Positions 28,583 to 36,706 of a stretch of 64,000 nucleotides of DNA are shown in pieces. Location: NCBI RefSeq assembly GCF_035918155.1, contig NZ_CP109328.1, positions 930,001-994,000 of the forward strand. Reading direction: 5' to 3'. The position numbers and the translations under genes were made by a program. Position 1 is the stretch's first letter, and each line of letters opens with the position of its first letter. The notes under the pieces are model-generated. The model saw nothing but the letters and a program-made list of their open reading frames with translations, was not told the DNA's origin and made no database searches. Source of the stretch: Streptomyces sp. NBC_01591. GTDB taxonomy: Bacteria; Actinomycetota; Actinomycetes; Streptomycetales; Streptomycetaceae.

Positions 28583-28589
28583 CTAAGCC

Positions 28590-30042
28590 CAATACCGTTC
28601 AGTTAAGGGTCAGGGCGGTACTGTGGGGGCATGCCGCGTTCTGGTTGGGTGAAGCCGTCTTCTGGTGTCCGGTTGTCGGATTTGGTGTCTGTGGGGTTGC
28701 TGACGCGGGTGTTTCCCGCGGACGTGGTTGACGCGGTGATCGAGGAGGCGGGGCGTACTGAGCGGCGTCGCCGGTCGTTGCCCGCCCGGGTGATGGCGTA
28801 CTTCTCGATGGGGATGGCGTTGTATTCCGATGACTCGTACGAGGATGTGTTCGCGCAGCTCACGGACGGGCTGTCGTGGGCGTCGGGGTGGTCGGAGTCG
28901 TTCCCGCCGCCGTCGAAGTCGGCGATCTTCCAGGCCAGGTCTCGTTTGGGGTTCGAGCCGGTGCGGGATCTCTTCGCGCGGGTCGCGCGTCCGCTGGCGG
29001 GGCCGGGCACGCCGGGGTCGTGGCTGGCGGGGCGTCGTCTGGTGGCGGTCGATGGGACGTGCCTGGACGTGGCGGACACGTCAGTCAACGCAGAGTTCTT
29101 CGGGCGGCCCGCTTCAAGCCGAGGGGAGCGGTCCGCGTTTCCGCAGGCCCGCCTGGTGGCATTGGCGGAATGCGGTACTCATGCGGTCTTCGACGCTGTT
29201 ACCGGCCCGTGCGGTGTGTCGGAGATGGAGTTGTCCCGGCAGCTCGTCGGGCGGCTGGAGCCGGGCCAGCTGGTCCTGGCCGACCGGGGTTTCTACGGGT
29301 TCCGCCTCTGGCAGCAGTCCGCAGCCACGGGCGCGGATCTGCTCTGGCGAGTGAAGACGAACCTGAGGCCCCGGTATCTGGAAACCCTGGATGACGGGTC
29401 GTGGCTGGCCAGGATCGTCCCGACGTCGGGCCCGAACCGGGCCACGGCGGAGCCCCTCACGGTCAGAGTGATCGACTACACGGTCGATGACGGCCGGGAC
29501 AACCCCGAGGAATACCGTCTGCTGACCACGATCCTCGACCCGGCCGAGGCCGGCGCCGAGGACCTCGCAGCCGCCTACGTCCAACGGTGGGAAATCGAGA
29601 CCACCTTCGACGAGCTGAAGACCCACCAGCGCGGGCCCCGCGCGGTACTGCGCTCGAAGGCCCCCGACCTTGTCCAGCAAGAAATCTGGGGACACCTGTG
29701 CTGCCACTACGCCATTCGCACCCTGATGGCCGACACCGCCGCCCACGCCGGCCACGACCCCGACAGAGTCTCCTTCGTCAAAGCCCTCCGCATCGCTCGC
29801 CGTTCAGTCGCGCAGAGCGCATTTTCCCCCTCCGGGCACTGACACGGCCGACACGATCTGGCATCACGCCATCCGATGGCTCGCCCAACACCTCAACCCA
29901 CCACGCCGAAAGCGCACACACCCACGAGTCGTCAAACGCAAGATCCTGAAATGGGCCGCGAAACGCTCCCACCACACACACTGGCCCCAACCCAAACACA
30001 ACCCCCACATCACCATCCAAATTCACTAACTGAACGGTATTG
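28590..30042. mobile_element. IS4-family element with 10-bp target duplication
   Basis: A 16-bp perfect inverted repeat: CAATACCGTTCAGTTA at 28590-28605 and its complement at 30027-30042. It is flanked by the 10-bp direct repeat AGGCTAAGCC (28580-28589 and 30043-30052), within the 10-12 bp expected for IS4. The left copy of the duplication consists of the last three bases of the IS1380 element plus its flank, so this element inserted later. Confidence 0.93.
28631..30029 (+). pseudogene. IS4-family transposase broken by a 1-base insertion
   Basis: The frame is open from ATG 28631 to TGA 29842 (403 aa). It has the N-terminal IS4 domain, first Asp in VAVDGTCLDVADT, second Asp in VLADRGFYGF, and the Y-R-E-K signature YVQRWEIETTFDELK. 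The natural C-terminus (TADTIWHHAIRWLAQHLNPP, then KRKILKWAAKRSHHTHW) continues in the next frame to TAA 30027-30029, inside the terminal repeat. An extra T in the run at about 29821-29826 (CATTTTCCCCC) explains the shift. The core is intact, so partial activity is not excluded. Confidence 0.9.
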
Positions 30043-30052
30043 AGGCTAAGCC

Positions 30053-30125
30053 CTCCTCCCGCCTGAGTGCTTGGTGTATTGCCGCCGTGAGGTCGAGGGC
30101 CCACATGGGTCCTGCGTCCGCTTCA
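30053..30125 (-). pseudogene. Helicase-associated relic 3
   Basis: The minus strand reads MKRTQDPMWALDLTAA, matching VKRTQGDMWALNLAAA of relic 1. It is adjacent to the right flank of the nested IS1380/IS4 insertion. The same frame may continue left of the insertions (ending at 26916) as weakly similar sequence, so the insertions probably split an already damaged helicase gene. Confidence 0.55.
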
Positions 30126-30527
30126 TTCGCCAGCCAGGTGAACCGCGCCTGCGTCATCGAGCCCCCCGCTGAGCTGGCGGCCGTCGAGGCCGCCCGTGAA
30201 CAGAAGCTCTACGCCAGCCTGCTGGACTACCACGCCGACGTGGCCCTGGGAGAGGCGGTGCCGGCCGCCCGCGCCGCCGGACCCGGTGCCAACCGGCTGG
30301 CGGAGCTCGTGGCGCCGGCGATCTCCCGGCCGGTCGCCCTCAAACTGGCCAAGCGCTACCCGGACTACCTCAGCGTCGGTCACCAGGTCTCGGTGCCGGA
30401 GTACAGCGTCCCGGAGGGCTGGGCGCGCAAGGGGGAAATCGTCTCCGTTGACGAGCAGGCCGCCGTTGTCGAGCTCAATGACGGCCACCGCCAGGAGCTC
30501 CCGCTCGATGAGCTCACTCCGGCCTGA
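30105..30527 (+). CDS. Small protein with a C-terminal KOW/SH3-like segment
   Basis: A 140-aa ORF from ATG 30105; the first residues overlap the helicase relic, so the native N-terminus may be lost. The helical part (VEAAREQKLYASLLDYHADV) is followed by LAELVAPAISRPVALKLAKR YPDYLSVGHQVSV and a beta-rich tail (GEIVSVDEQAAVVELNDGHR). A diverged partial copy lies at 34575-34809. The family is unknown; Gly-x-Ile-x-Ser-Val-Asp repeats resemble a small beta-barrel. Confidence 0.55.
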   Translation: MGPASASFASQVNRACVIEPPAELAAVEAAREQKLYASLLDYHADVALGEAVPAARAAGPGANRLAELVAPAISRPVALKLAKRYPDYLSVGHQVSVPEYSVPEGWARKGEIVSVDEQAAVVELNDGHRQELPLDELTPA

Positions 30528-30724
30528 TCCAGGCGCTGAACCCACGCGCGCTGGAGCTGACACCTTGACCACCACCCAAAAGCCCGTGCAGCTTGCCGTG
30601 ACCGGAGAGGCCATCACCTGATGAGCCCGCGCAAAGCCGCACCCTTCACCCTCAGCAGCGCGCGCAGGTCCTGGACGCGCTCGCCCGGGGCGAGTCGGTC
30701 TACAAGGCCACGCAGCAGGCCGGC

Positions 30725-31321
30725 GTGAAGCACGCTCGGTTCTACGCCCTGCGCCGCACCGACCCGCAATTCGAGGCCGCCGTCATCGCCGCCGCAAAAC
30801 GCGGCACCAGGACCGGCAGGACCGTTGCCCCGATCCTCGCTGCCTCGTCCCGCATCGACGAGGACCGCGTACGCCGCCTGGTCCTGCGGGCCCTGGAGCA
30901 AGGGGAGACACTGCGCGGGGCGGCTGCTGCCCCCGGGACCACCCCGACGACCGTGCTGCGGATCCGCCGCGACCACCCCGACTTCGACCGGCAGGTGGTC
31001 GCCACCGCGAGACGGGAAGGGCACAGAGGCCCGCCACCACACAGAGTCTCACCCAAGAGTGCCTGCGCCGTGCCCGGATGCCCCGCGGCGAAGACCAAGG
31101 CCCGGAGACTGTGCGCGCGGCACTACTACCAGTGGTACCGCACCAGCCGCACCGGACCCGCGGAGCAGACCTACGGACGTCGCCCGGTGTGCCAGACACC
31201 CGGCTGCGGCCAGCCGCACCGGGCCCGCGGCTACTGCGTGAACTGCGTGAACTGCTACGACCGTGCCATCCGCTGCGCCCGCCGCAGACCAGGCGGAGCC
31301 CCCGAACCGCGTTCGCGCTGA
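30725..31321 (+). CDS. HTH plus double zinc-ribbon protein
   Basis: A 198-aa ORF from GTG 30725. Coding-like sequence in the same frame extends upstream (RAQVLDALARGESVYKATQQ AGV), without a start, so the gene may be N-terminally broken. Two homeodomain-like HTH units (SVYKATQQAGVKHARFYALR; GETLRGAAAAPGTTPTTVLR) precede two CPGC/CxxC clusters (CAVPGCPAAKTKARRLCARH YYQWYR; CQTPGCGQPHRARGYCVNC). It is probably DNA-binding, and the CARHYYQWYR motif is typical of actinophage or plasmid proteins. Specific role unknown. Confidence 0.6.
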   Translation: MKHARFYALRRTDPQFEAAVIAAAKRGTRTGRTVAPILAASSRIDEDRVRRLVLRALEQGETLRGAAAAPGTTPTTVLRIRRDHPDFDRQVVATARREGHRGPPPHRVSPKSACAVPGCPAAKTKARRLCARHYYQWYRTSRTGPAEQTYGRRPVCQTPGCGQPHRARGYCVNCVNCYDRAIRCARRRPGGAPEPRSR

Positions 31322-31470
31322 CGGGCCGTTTAAGGGCGGGCAGCGTGGTCGAGGATGGCGCACATGCGCGCCAGGCCGCGGCGCACTCGATAACGTGGCC
31401 AACTGCCCGCCCGTGGGCAGCGCCAGCCCTTCTACTTCGCGCGCAGAAATCCGAGCTGAACGGGCCCCCT

Positions 31471-33348
31471 TTACAACGGAGGCTCCCCAGAATCACCCCC
31501 CGCCGACCGCCACCGGTGCAGAACATTACGAGCAGAAAGGGTGTCAGGGTGTTCGCTGCCGAGCAGCCGTTCGCGGTCGGCGAGGACGCGTTCGAGCAGG
31601 TTGATTGCGTCGTTGGTGCGTCCTGCCTGCTGGTAGGAGGTGGCGAGGTTGGCGCGGGCGGTCAGGGTGTCGGGGTGTTCGTTGCCCAGCAGCCGCTCGC
31701 AGTCGGCGACCATGTGTTCCCAGTACGTCGAGGCGGTGCCGTGCAGGTGTGCGTTGAGGAGGCTTACCCCCGCGCCGTAGAGCACGGGGTGGGCGACGAA
31801 GCGGGCGTCGGGCATCCATAGCGACTCTCCGGCATGGGTGGTGAGTGAGTCCGTGTTGGTGCGTAGTGTGCTGGCCAGTTCGCGTTGTGTGTGGTCAGGG
31901 TCTGGCCATATCTCGATGAGGGCGTCGGCGGCGGTGACGGCGGTCGCCGGCTGCTGGTCCTGAGGGATGGTCTCGCGTAGGGCCCGGGCGGTGAGCGCGT
32001 GGATACGCACCGCGCGGAGGCTGTCGATGGAGCTGTCGTACGTGATCAACCCGTACCGGTCGAGGAGCCGCAGCGCTGCGAGTGCCTCGTCGCCTGTAAC
32101 AGTTCGCGCCGCGCTTGTGCGCCGGCGGCGCAGGACGCGGTTCCGTCGGGCCGGGACGGTGGGGTGCTCCTGGGTGAGATAGGTGAGGAAGGCGTTGGTG
32201 GTCCACAAGTCGGCGGGCTGTCCGGCGGGGTCGAGGAAGGCGGCGATGCGGAGGGCGGCGCGGGCCAGGGGCCCGTGGGGGTCCTGGTCGGTGGCGTCGA
32301 GAGCGAGGAGCAGAGTGGTAGTGACCTGCCGGCCGTAGCGTTCAGCGTCGGCCCAGTGAGGCAGAAGCTCGTCCAGGTGCGTGGCACGGTCAGCGAACCG
32401 CTCCAGGTAGGCACTGCAGGAGGCGCTCTCGCGAAGCATGTACGCGGCGGCGTGTCCCAGTGCCAGCGGCAGGTGTCCGAGTGCCTCGGCGAGGGCCGGG
32501 GCCTGGTGGTCGATCAGGTGGGCTTTGCGGTCGTGGGTGAGGCGGGCGGTGAGGTAGCCGGTCGCCTCGGCCGGGGTGTAGACATCGACGTCGATGCGGG
32601 CCCGGCCGCCGCCGGTCAGGCGCGGATCCTTGAGTCGGGTGGTGGCAAGGGTCCAGCCGGTGCCGCGCTGGCTGTCCGGCCACCAGGGATCGATCGCGTC
32701 CGGGTTGGTGATGTCGTCCAGGACCACCAGCCACCGTCGGTCGGTGGCCGCCAGCCAGTTGACGAAGGCCCGTGCGTCCGCTTCCAGGTCAGTGCCGGTA
32801 AGGCCGGGCGCCTGCACGAGCGCAGCGGCCTGCGCATAGACGGTCAGAACCTGCTGGATATCGGTTGCCGACGTCCACACCACCAGATCGGCGCCACCTT
32901 CGACCGCATCACGGGCGTAGGCGGCGGCCAGCTGCGACTTGCCCACCCCGCCACCACCCGACATCACCTGCACAGACGCACGCGTACCGGACCGCGACTG
33001 CTCACCGTGCGGGGCGTCGCTCGCCAGCACGACGCTCCGGCCGTGCCCGCGGGCCTCGTCGACCGCCTGACGCAGTACCTCGCGCGGCTGGAACGCGGAC
33101 GCCAGCACCGGCACCGTCCCCACCACCACCGGCCACCCCACCGGCACGCCGGCCTCTTCCACGTACTGCTTATCCACATACGTGACCCGGCTGTTGTCAC
33201 CCAGCGCAGAACCAGTGATCGCCCCACCCGCCGCAACCGAACCCGCCCCGGCGGACACCCGACGCGCCGCCCCCGCCCCTGAGGGAGCCGCACCGTCTCC
33301 AGGGCCGCCGGTCTTACCCCCGCGACGGGCCCGAGGGAACAGGCTCAC
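31471..33348 (-). CDS. NB-ARC/STAND ATPase with TPR tail, C-terminally truncated
   Basis: A 625-aa protein from GTG 33348 (GAGGGAAG precedes it); the frame is open further up but that sequence is His/Arg-rich and not convincing. The P-loop is GGGGVGKS at 131-138, Walker B is RRWLVVLDD at about 204-212, and the GLPL-like motif is LGHLPLALGHAAAYM. A winged-helix-like region precedes TPRs of the HPDTLTARANLATSYQQAGR type. Only about two TPRs remain before the ORF ends near HRWRSAGGDSGEPPL, while relatives usually carry many. The family acts in signalling or defence. Loss of the sensor repeats suggests truncation at 31471-31510. Confidence 0.8.
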   Translation of the reverse strand: MSLFPRARRGGKTGGPGDGAAPSGAGAARRVSAGAGSVAAGGAITGSALGDNSRVTYVDKQYVEEAGVPVGWPVVVGTVPVLASAFQPREVLRQAVDEARGHGRSVVLASDAPHGEQSRSGTRASVQVMSGGGGVGKSQLAAAYARDAVEGGADLVVWTSATDIQQVLTVYAQAAALVQAPGLTGTDLEADARAFVNWLAATDRRWLVVLDDITNPDAIDPWWPDSQRGTGWTLATTRLKDPRLTGGGRARIDVDVYTPAEATGYLTARLTHDRKAHLIDHQAPALAEALGHLPLALGHAAAYMLRESASCSAYLERFADRATHLDELLPHWADAERYGRQVTTTLLLALDATDQDPHGPLARAALRIAAFLDPAGQPADLWTTNAFLTYLTQEHPTVPARRNRVLRRRRTSAARTVTGDEALAALRLLDRYGLITYDSSIDSLRAVRIHALTARALRETIPQDQQPATAVTAADALIEIWPDPDHTQRELASTLRTNTDSLTTHAGESLWMPDARFVAHPVLYGAGVSLLNAHLHGTASTYWEHMVADCERLLGNEHPDTLTARANLATSYQQAGRTNDAINLLERVLADRERLLGSEHPDTLSARNVLHRWRSAGGDSGEPPL

Positions 33349-33584
33349 CGCTCGCTTCCCTCGCCAAGGGCACGGGTGTGGGTGTGGGTGACGGCGGTGG
33401 TGGCGTTCCTGGGAACGGTGGGGCTGGTGTTGGTGGCGGTCCTGGCTGATCTGGATACGGCTGGTCAGGCTGCAGTTCAAGACACGAGAGCCGAGAATCC
33501 AACGTGCCGTCAGCTCTACTGAGACCGTAGCGGCCCAGCGCTCCCTCACCCCAACCAAGCACGAAACTCGCGCGCCCTCCCAGG

Positions 33585-33707
33585 GCGGGCTCGCCGCCGC
33601 TGGCCGACTACCTGCTCAGTCTCTGTCCGTACGACGTCGGCGTGGTCCTGGACGAGGCCGTCGACCCCTACGCGGCCACGAACAAGGCTGCCACCGCCAG
33701 CAACTGA
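33585..33707 (+). pseudogene. C-terminal relic of an unknown protein
   Basis: The frame ending at TGA 33705-33707 reads PLADYLLSLCPYDVGVVLDE then AVDPYAATNKAATASN, clearly protein-like. There is no start or N-terminal part; it begins next to the upstream region of the NB-ARC gene. Family unknown. Confidence 0.4.
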
Positions 33708-33752
33708 GTACGACTCACGTCTGAATGGTCGGGTTCGGCAGGGCCGGGCTGG

Positions 33753-34415
33753 TCAGTGGCGCGGGGTGATCTCCTTCGGGCCGTAGAGGGCCGCGGTCTT
33801 CCCGGTGATCAGAGCCCAGTAGCGGTCGCCGAAGGACCAGTGCCACCATTCCGTCGGGTAGTTCACCAGGCCCGCAGCGGTGAGTACAGAGCCCAGCAGC
33901 TTCCGGTTGGCGCGGGCCTCCTCGCTGATGTTGAGGGCGTGGGTGTAGCAGGCGCCCTCGCTCTCCTCCGGGTCCGTGTTCATCCGTGTGCCCAGGTCCA
34001 GCTCTCGGCCGCTGGTGTCGGCCAGGGTGAGGTCGACGGCCGCGCCGGCGCTGTGCGGGGCGATGTCGGGCGGGGACACATAGCGGCTCGCCGCCGAGTG
34101 GATCTGTCCATTGGGCCACTCCGGGTGGCTGACGCGCAGTTGGTTGGCGTACTCCTCGAAGTACTCCCGCTGGAGTGAAGGTGGCCTGTACCCCTCGACG
34201 AACAGCAGCCGCAGTCCTTGCGGAAGCATCGCCTGGGCCTTGAGCAGCCGGTCCAGCACGCCGTCCCGCAGGTACGCGAAGGTATCTGCCGGGTCCTGTT
34301 GGCGTGCGTCGACCAGCAACGAGCCGCCGCGTCGGACGTCCACGAGACGTTCACCGCATTCCGTAACGGGTATCGCGGCCACCTTCGGGTCCGACATCAA
34401 GACGATCTCATCCAT
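33753..34415 (-). CDS. D-alanyl-D-alanine dipeptidase (VanX type, M15D)
   Basis: A 220-aa zinc dipeptidase from ATG 34415. The zinc ligands fit the family: H121 and D128 in APHSAGAAVDLTL, H192 in TEWWHWSFGD, with the catalytic Glu at 189 and the conserved Arg of EGYRPPS at 77. VanX enzymes hydrolyse D-Ala-D-Ala in the cytoplasm. No vanHA or vanRS genes are nearby, so this looks like a stand-alone housekeeping or recycling homologue rather than a resistance cassette. No signal peptide. Confidence 0.92.
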   Translation of the reverse strand: MDEIVLMSDPKVAAIPVTECGERLVDVRRGGSLLVDARQQDPADTFAYLRDGVLDRLLKAQAMLPQGLRLLFVEGYRPPSLQREYFEEYANQLRVSHPEWPNGQIHSAASRYVSPPDIAPHSAGAAVDLTLADTSGRELDLGTRMNTDPEESEGACYTHALNISEEARANRKLLGSVLTAAGLVNYPTEWWHWSFGDRYWALITGKTAALYGPKEITPRH

Positions 34416-34574
34416 GGCGCGATCATCTCGCACGCCTCTGGGGTGCCGCTGCCTGGGAGTTCTTGCTTCCGTGTCCGAGGTGGTTCTCAGTTCGGTGTCC
34501 GGTCTTGGGCGCTGTGGGCCGGGCCGGTTCGGGTGTTTGTATGGGGTGTTGAGCAGTGATGGCCGGGCGCTGGT

Positions 34575-34809
34575 GCGGCTGGCGGAGCTCGTGGCGCCGG
34601 CCATCTCCCGGCCGATCGCCCTCAAACTGGCCAAGCGCTACCCGGACTACCTCAGCGTCGGCCACCAGGTCTCAGTGCCGGAGGACAGCCTCCCGGAGGA
34701 CTGGGCACGCAAGGGAGAAATCGTCTCCGTCGACGAGCAGGCCGCCGTCGTCGAGCTCACCGACGGCCACCGCTAGGAGCTCCCGCTCGATGACCTCACT
34801 CCGGCCTGA
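34575..34809 (+). pseudogene. Partial duplicate of the 30105-30527 gene with a stop mutation
   Basis: LAELVAPAISRPIALKLAKR YPDYLSVGHQVSVPEDSL is about 90% identical to residues near the C-terminus of the 30.1-kb gene. The glutamine codon CAG at the end of DGHRQ has become TAG (34774-34776), and the frame then continues to the original stop at 34807-34809. The N-terminal half is absent. The duplicated block (about 235 bp) is homologous at DNA level to about 30297-30531. Confidence 0.8.
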
Positions 34810-34818
34810 CCCAGGCGT

Positions 34819-35012
34819 TGAAAAGGCGCCCTCCTTGTGCCCGTACGGCACCCGGGCGTGAAGCTCACGTTTGGTGAACTTCTTGAGCGACGCCCAGCCG
34901 CGCGCCCAGTCCTGCTTCTCCGTGTCGATCACGTTGAAGGACACCCAGTCCGCATGCCGAGGGCGTCGAGGTCGGCGCGTCGTTGTTGGGTGAGCTTCCC
35001 GGCCCTTTCGCT
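34819..35012 (-). pseudogene. Helicase-associated relic 4
   Basis: The minus strand reads KLTQQRRADLDALGM directly followed, after a frame change, by DWVSFNVIDTEKQDWARGWA then KKFTKRELHARVPYGHKEGA. Both are helicase-associated repeat sequences. The order (end of one repeat, then the interior of another) suggests consecutive HA repeats with a small deletion. No helicase core is present. Confidence 0.6.
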
Positions 35013-35223
35013 CCGCTCTCACTACGGAAGCACCCCAAGGTCAAGTGGCATGTGGAGGTGCGCGTGCAGTGCGGTGTGCGCACGAGGGACCCTTGCTGAG
35101 GACAGGTACGATAGCGCCACAGCCAAGTGATTTTTCGAACTAAAAGCGGAGCTCGGCACCACGGTTTGGGGACCCGCGAGCCGCCCGCGCCGACGTCTCC
35201 GCGACCACCAGGTCGGGAGAAAC

Positions 35224-35523
35224 ATGCTGAACCAGGCTCATGATGAACAGCGACAGGAGCAGACGAAGGAATCTGTCGTCTCCTCCATCAGGTCGCTCCT
35301 GCTCATCGTGCCGGCGCTGCTGCTTCTGCGGTTCCTTGGGGAGCACGCATGGGCCTACTGGAGCGCGGCGGCCATCGGCGGACTCGGAGCGGTTCTCGCG
35401 GCTTTCGACATCGTCAACCAGGTCCGGTTGTTGTTGCTGCGCCGCCGAGGCGTGACGGCCTCGGTCTGGGTGGTCCTCGTGCTGATCGCGGGAATCTTCG
35501 CGCTGGGCGTACGACTCATCTGA
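35224..35523 (+). CDS. Small two-TM membrane protein
   Basis: A 99-aa protein from ATG 35224 with GGGAGAAAC just upstream. An acidic N-terminus (MLNQAHDEQRQEQTKESV) precedes membrane segments at about 22-40 (SLLLIVPALLLLRFLG), 46-65 (YWSAAAIGGLGAVLAAFDIV) and 80-98 (VWVVLVLIAGIFALGVRLI). No motif indicates a function. It is flanked by a helicase relic and a transposase relic. Confidence 0.7.
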   Translation: MLNQAHDEQRQEQTKESVVSSIRSLLLIVPALLLLRFLGEHAWAYWSAAAIGGLGAVLAAFDIVNQVRLLLLRRRGVTASVWVVLVLIAGIFALGVRLI

Positions 35524-35640
35524 CAGTGACGCAGCAGCTTCTGGAGCGGCGGACCTGGAAAGGCCGCAGGAGGCGAGTGTGGTTCGTTCGGTGTCGCTCC
35601 GTCCGGTGCCTGCGAGGTGGAGCGGACCAGGGGCAGATTC

Positions 35641-36630
35641 ATGTTCTCGCAGATCGCGGTGACGGTGCTGCGCAGGCAACTTGCAGGTCCGGTGCGTTAC
35701 GAGCCGGCGGACCGGCTGTGGTTCGCGGCGTTGTCCTCGCTGATACCCCGGCGTCGTGGGCGCAGGTGTTCCCGGTGGCTCCGGGCACCGTGCCGGCGTG
35801 GCATCGAAGGCTCGTGGCGCGCCGGTGGGACTACAGCAAGCGCCGGAGCAGGCCCGGCCGGCCACCGACCACGAAGGCGATCAAAAGCTGGTGCTGCGGC
35901 TGGCCGCAGAGAATCCGCGTTGGGGTGTCGCAGGATCCAAGGCGAGCTCGCGCGGCTCGGGCATCGGGTCGGAGCCTCCACGGTCTGGGAGATCTTGACT
36001 TTTGCCGGAGTAGGCCCTGCTCCCCGCAGAGGTGGGCCGACGTGGCGAGAGTTCCTGACGGCGCAGGCCGACGGCGTCATCGCCTGCGACTTCCTGCACA
36101 TCGACCTGGTCGATCTTCGCCGGGTCTACGCGCTCGTCTTCCTCGAGCACGGCACGCGCCGCCTGCACATCGCTGGTGTGACCGCGCATCCGACCACGCA
36201 GTGGACGGTCCAGCAAGCCCGCAACCTCGCCGTCGACCTGGGCCTGCGCTTGGAGTCGCTGCGCTTCTTGGTCCGCGACCGGAACCGCAAGTACACCGAG
36301 TCCTTCGACGCGGTCTTCGCGTCCGAGGGCATCGAGACCCTGAAGACGGCGCCGCGGGCCCCACGGATGAACGCGCACTGCGAAAGGGTCATCGGGACAC
36401 TCCGGCGCGAGGCCCTCGACCACCTGCTGCTCCTGAACGAAGCCCACGCTCGACGCGTGCTCGACGTCTACGCCCTCCACTACAACGGCCATCGCCCCCA
36501 CCAGGCCCGGGGGCAACTTCCTCCCCTCGCCCAGGAGCACCCGGCGCCCCCGACCGACTTGACCGCGCACCGACTCCTCCGCACCCGAGTACTGGGCGGC
36601 GTCATCAACGAGTACAGATACGCGGCTTGA
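35641..36630 (+). pseudogene. Integrase-core transposase with three frameshifts
   Basis: The copy is nearly full length but needs three frames: VLRRQLAGPVRYEPADRLWF AALSSLIPRRR (first frame); WAQVFPVAPGTVPAWHRRLV, DYSKRRSRPGRPPTTKAIK (second, from about 35757); KLVLRLAAENPRWG (third, about 35887-35928); then back to the first for RRIQGELARLGHRVGASTVW, the catalytic core (D in IACDFLHIDLV, D in FLVRDRNRKY, E in NAHCERVIGTLRREAL) and the tail INEYRYAA. A second, more degraded copy ends at position 160 in the same orientation. Confidence 0.85.
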
Positions 36631-36691
36631 CCAGCAGCGATGAGTTTCTGAACGGCACAGGGTGCGAATCACGTTGGCCGCCCCGTCCCGC

Positions 36692-36706
36692 GCGCCACCG
36701 TGGCGC
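36692..36706. terminator. Short hairpin after the amidohydrolase operon
   Basis: GCGCCAC and GTGGCGC are separated by a single base directly downstream of the amidohydrolase stop (minus strand). A weak terminator candidate. Confidence 0.35.

Noticed and set aside
33753..34415. Vancomycin resistance cassette
   Set aside because: Only a VanX-type dipeptidase is present; no vanH, vanA/D ligase or vanRS genes are nearby.
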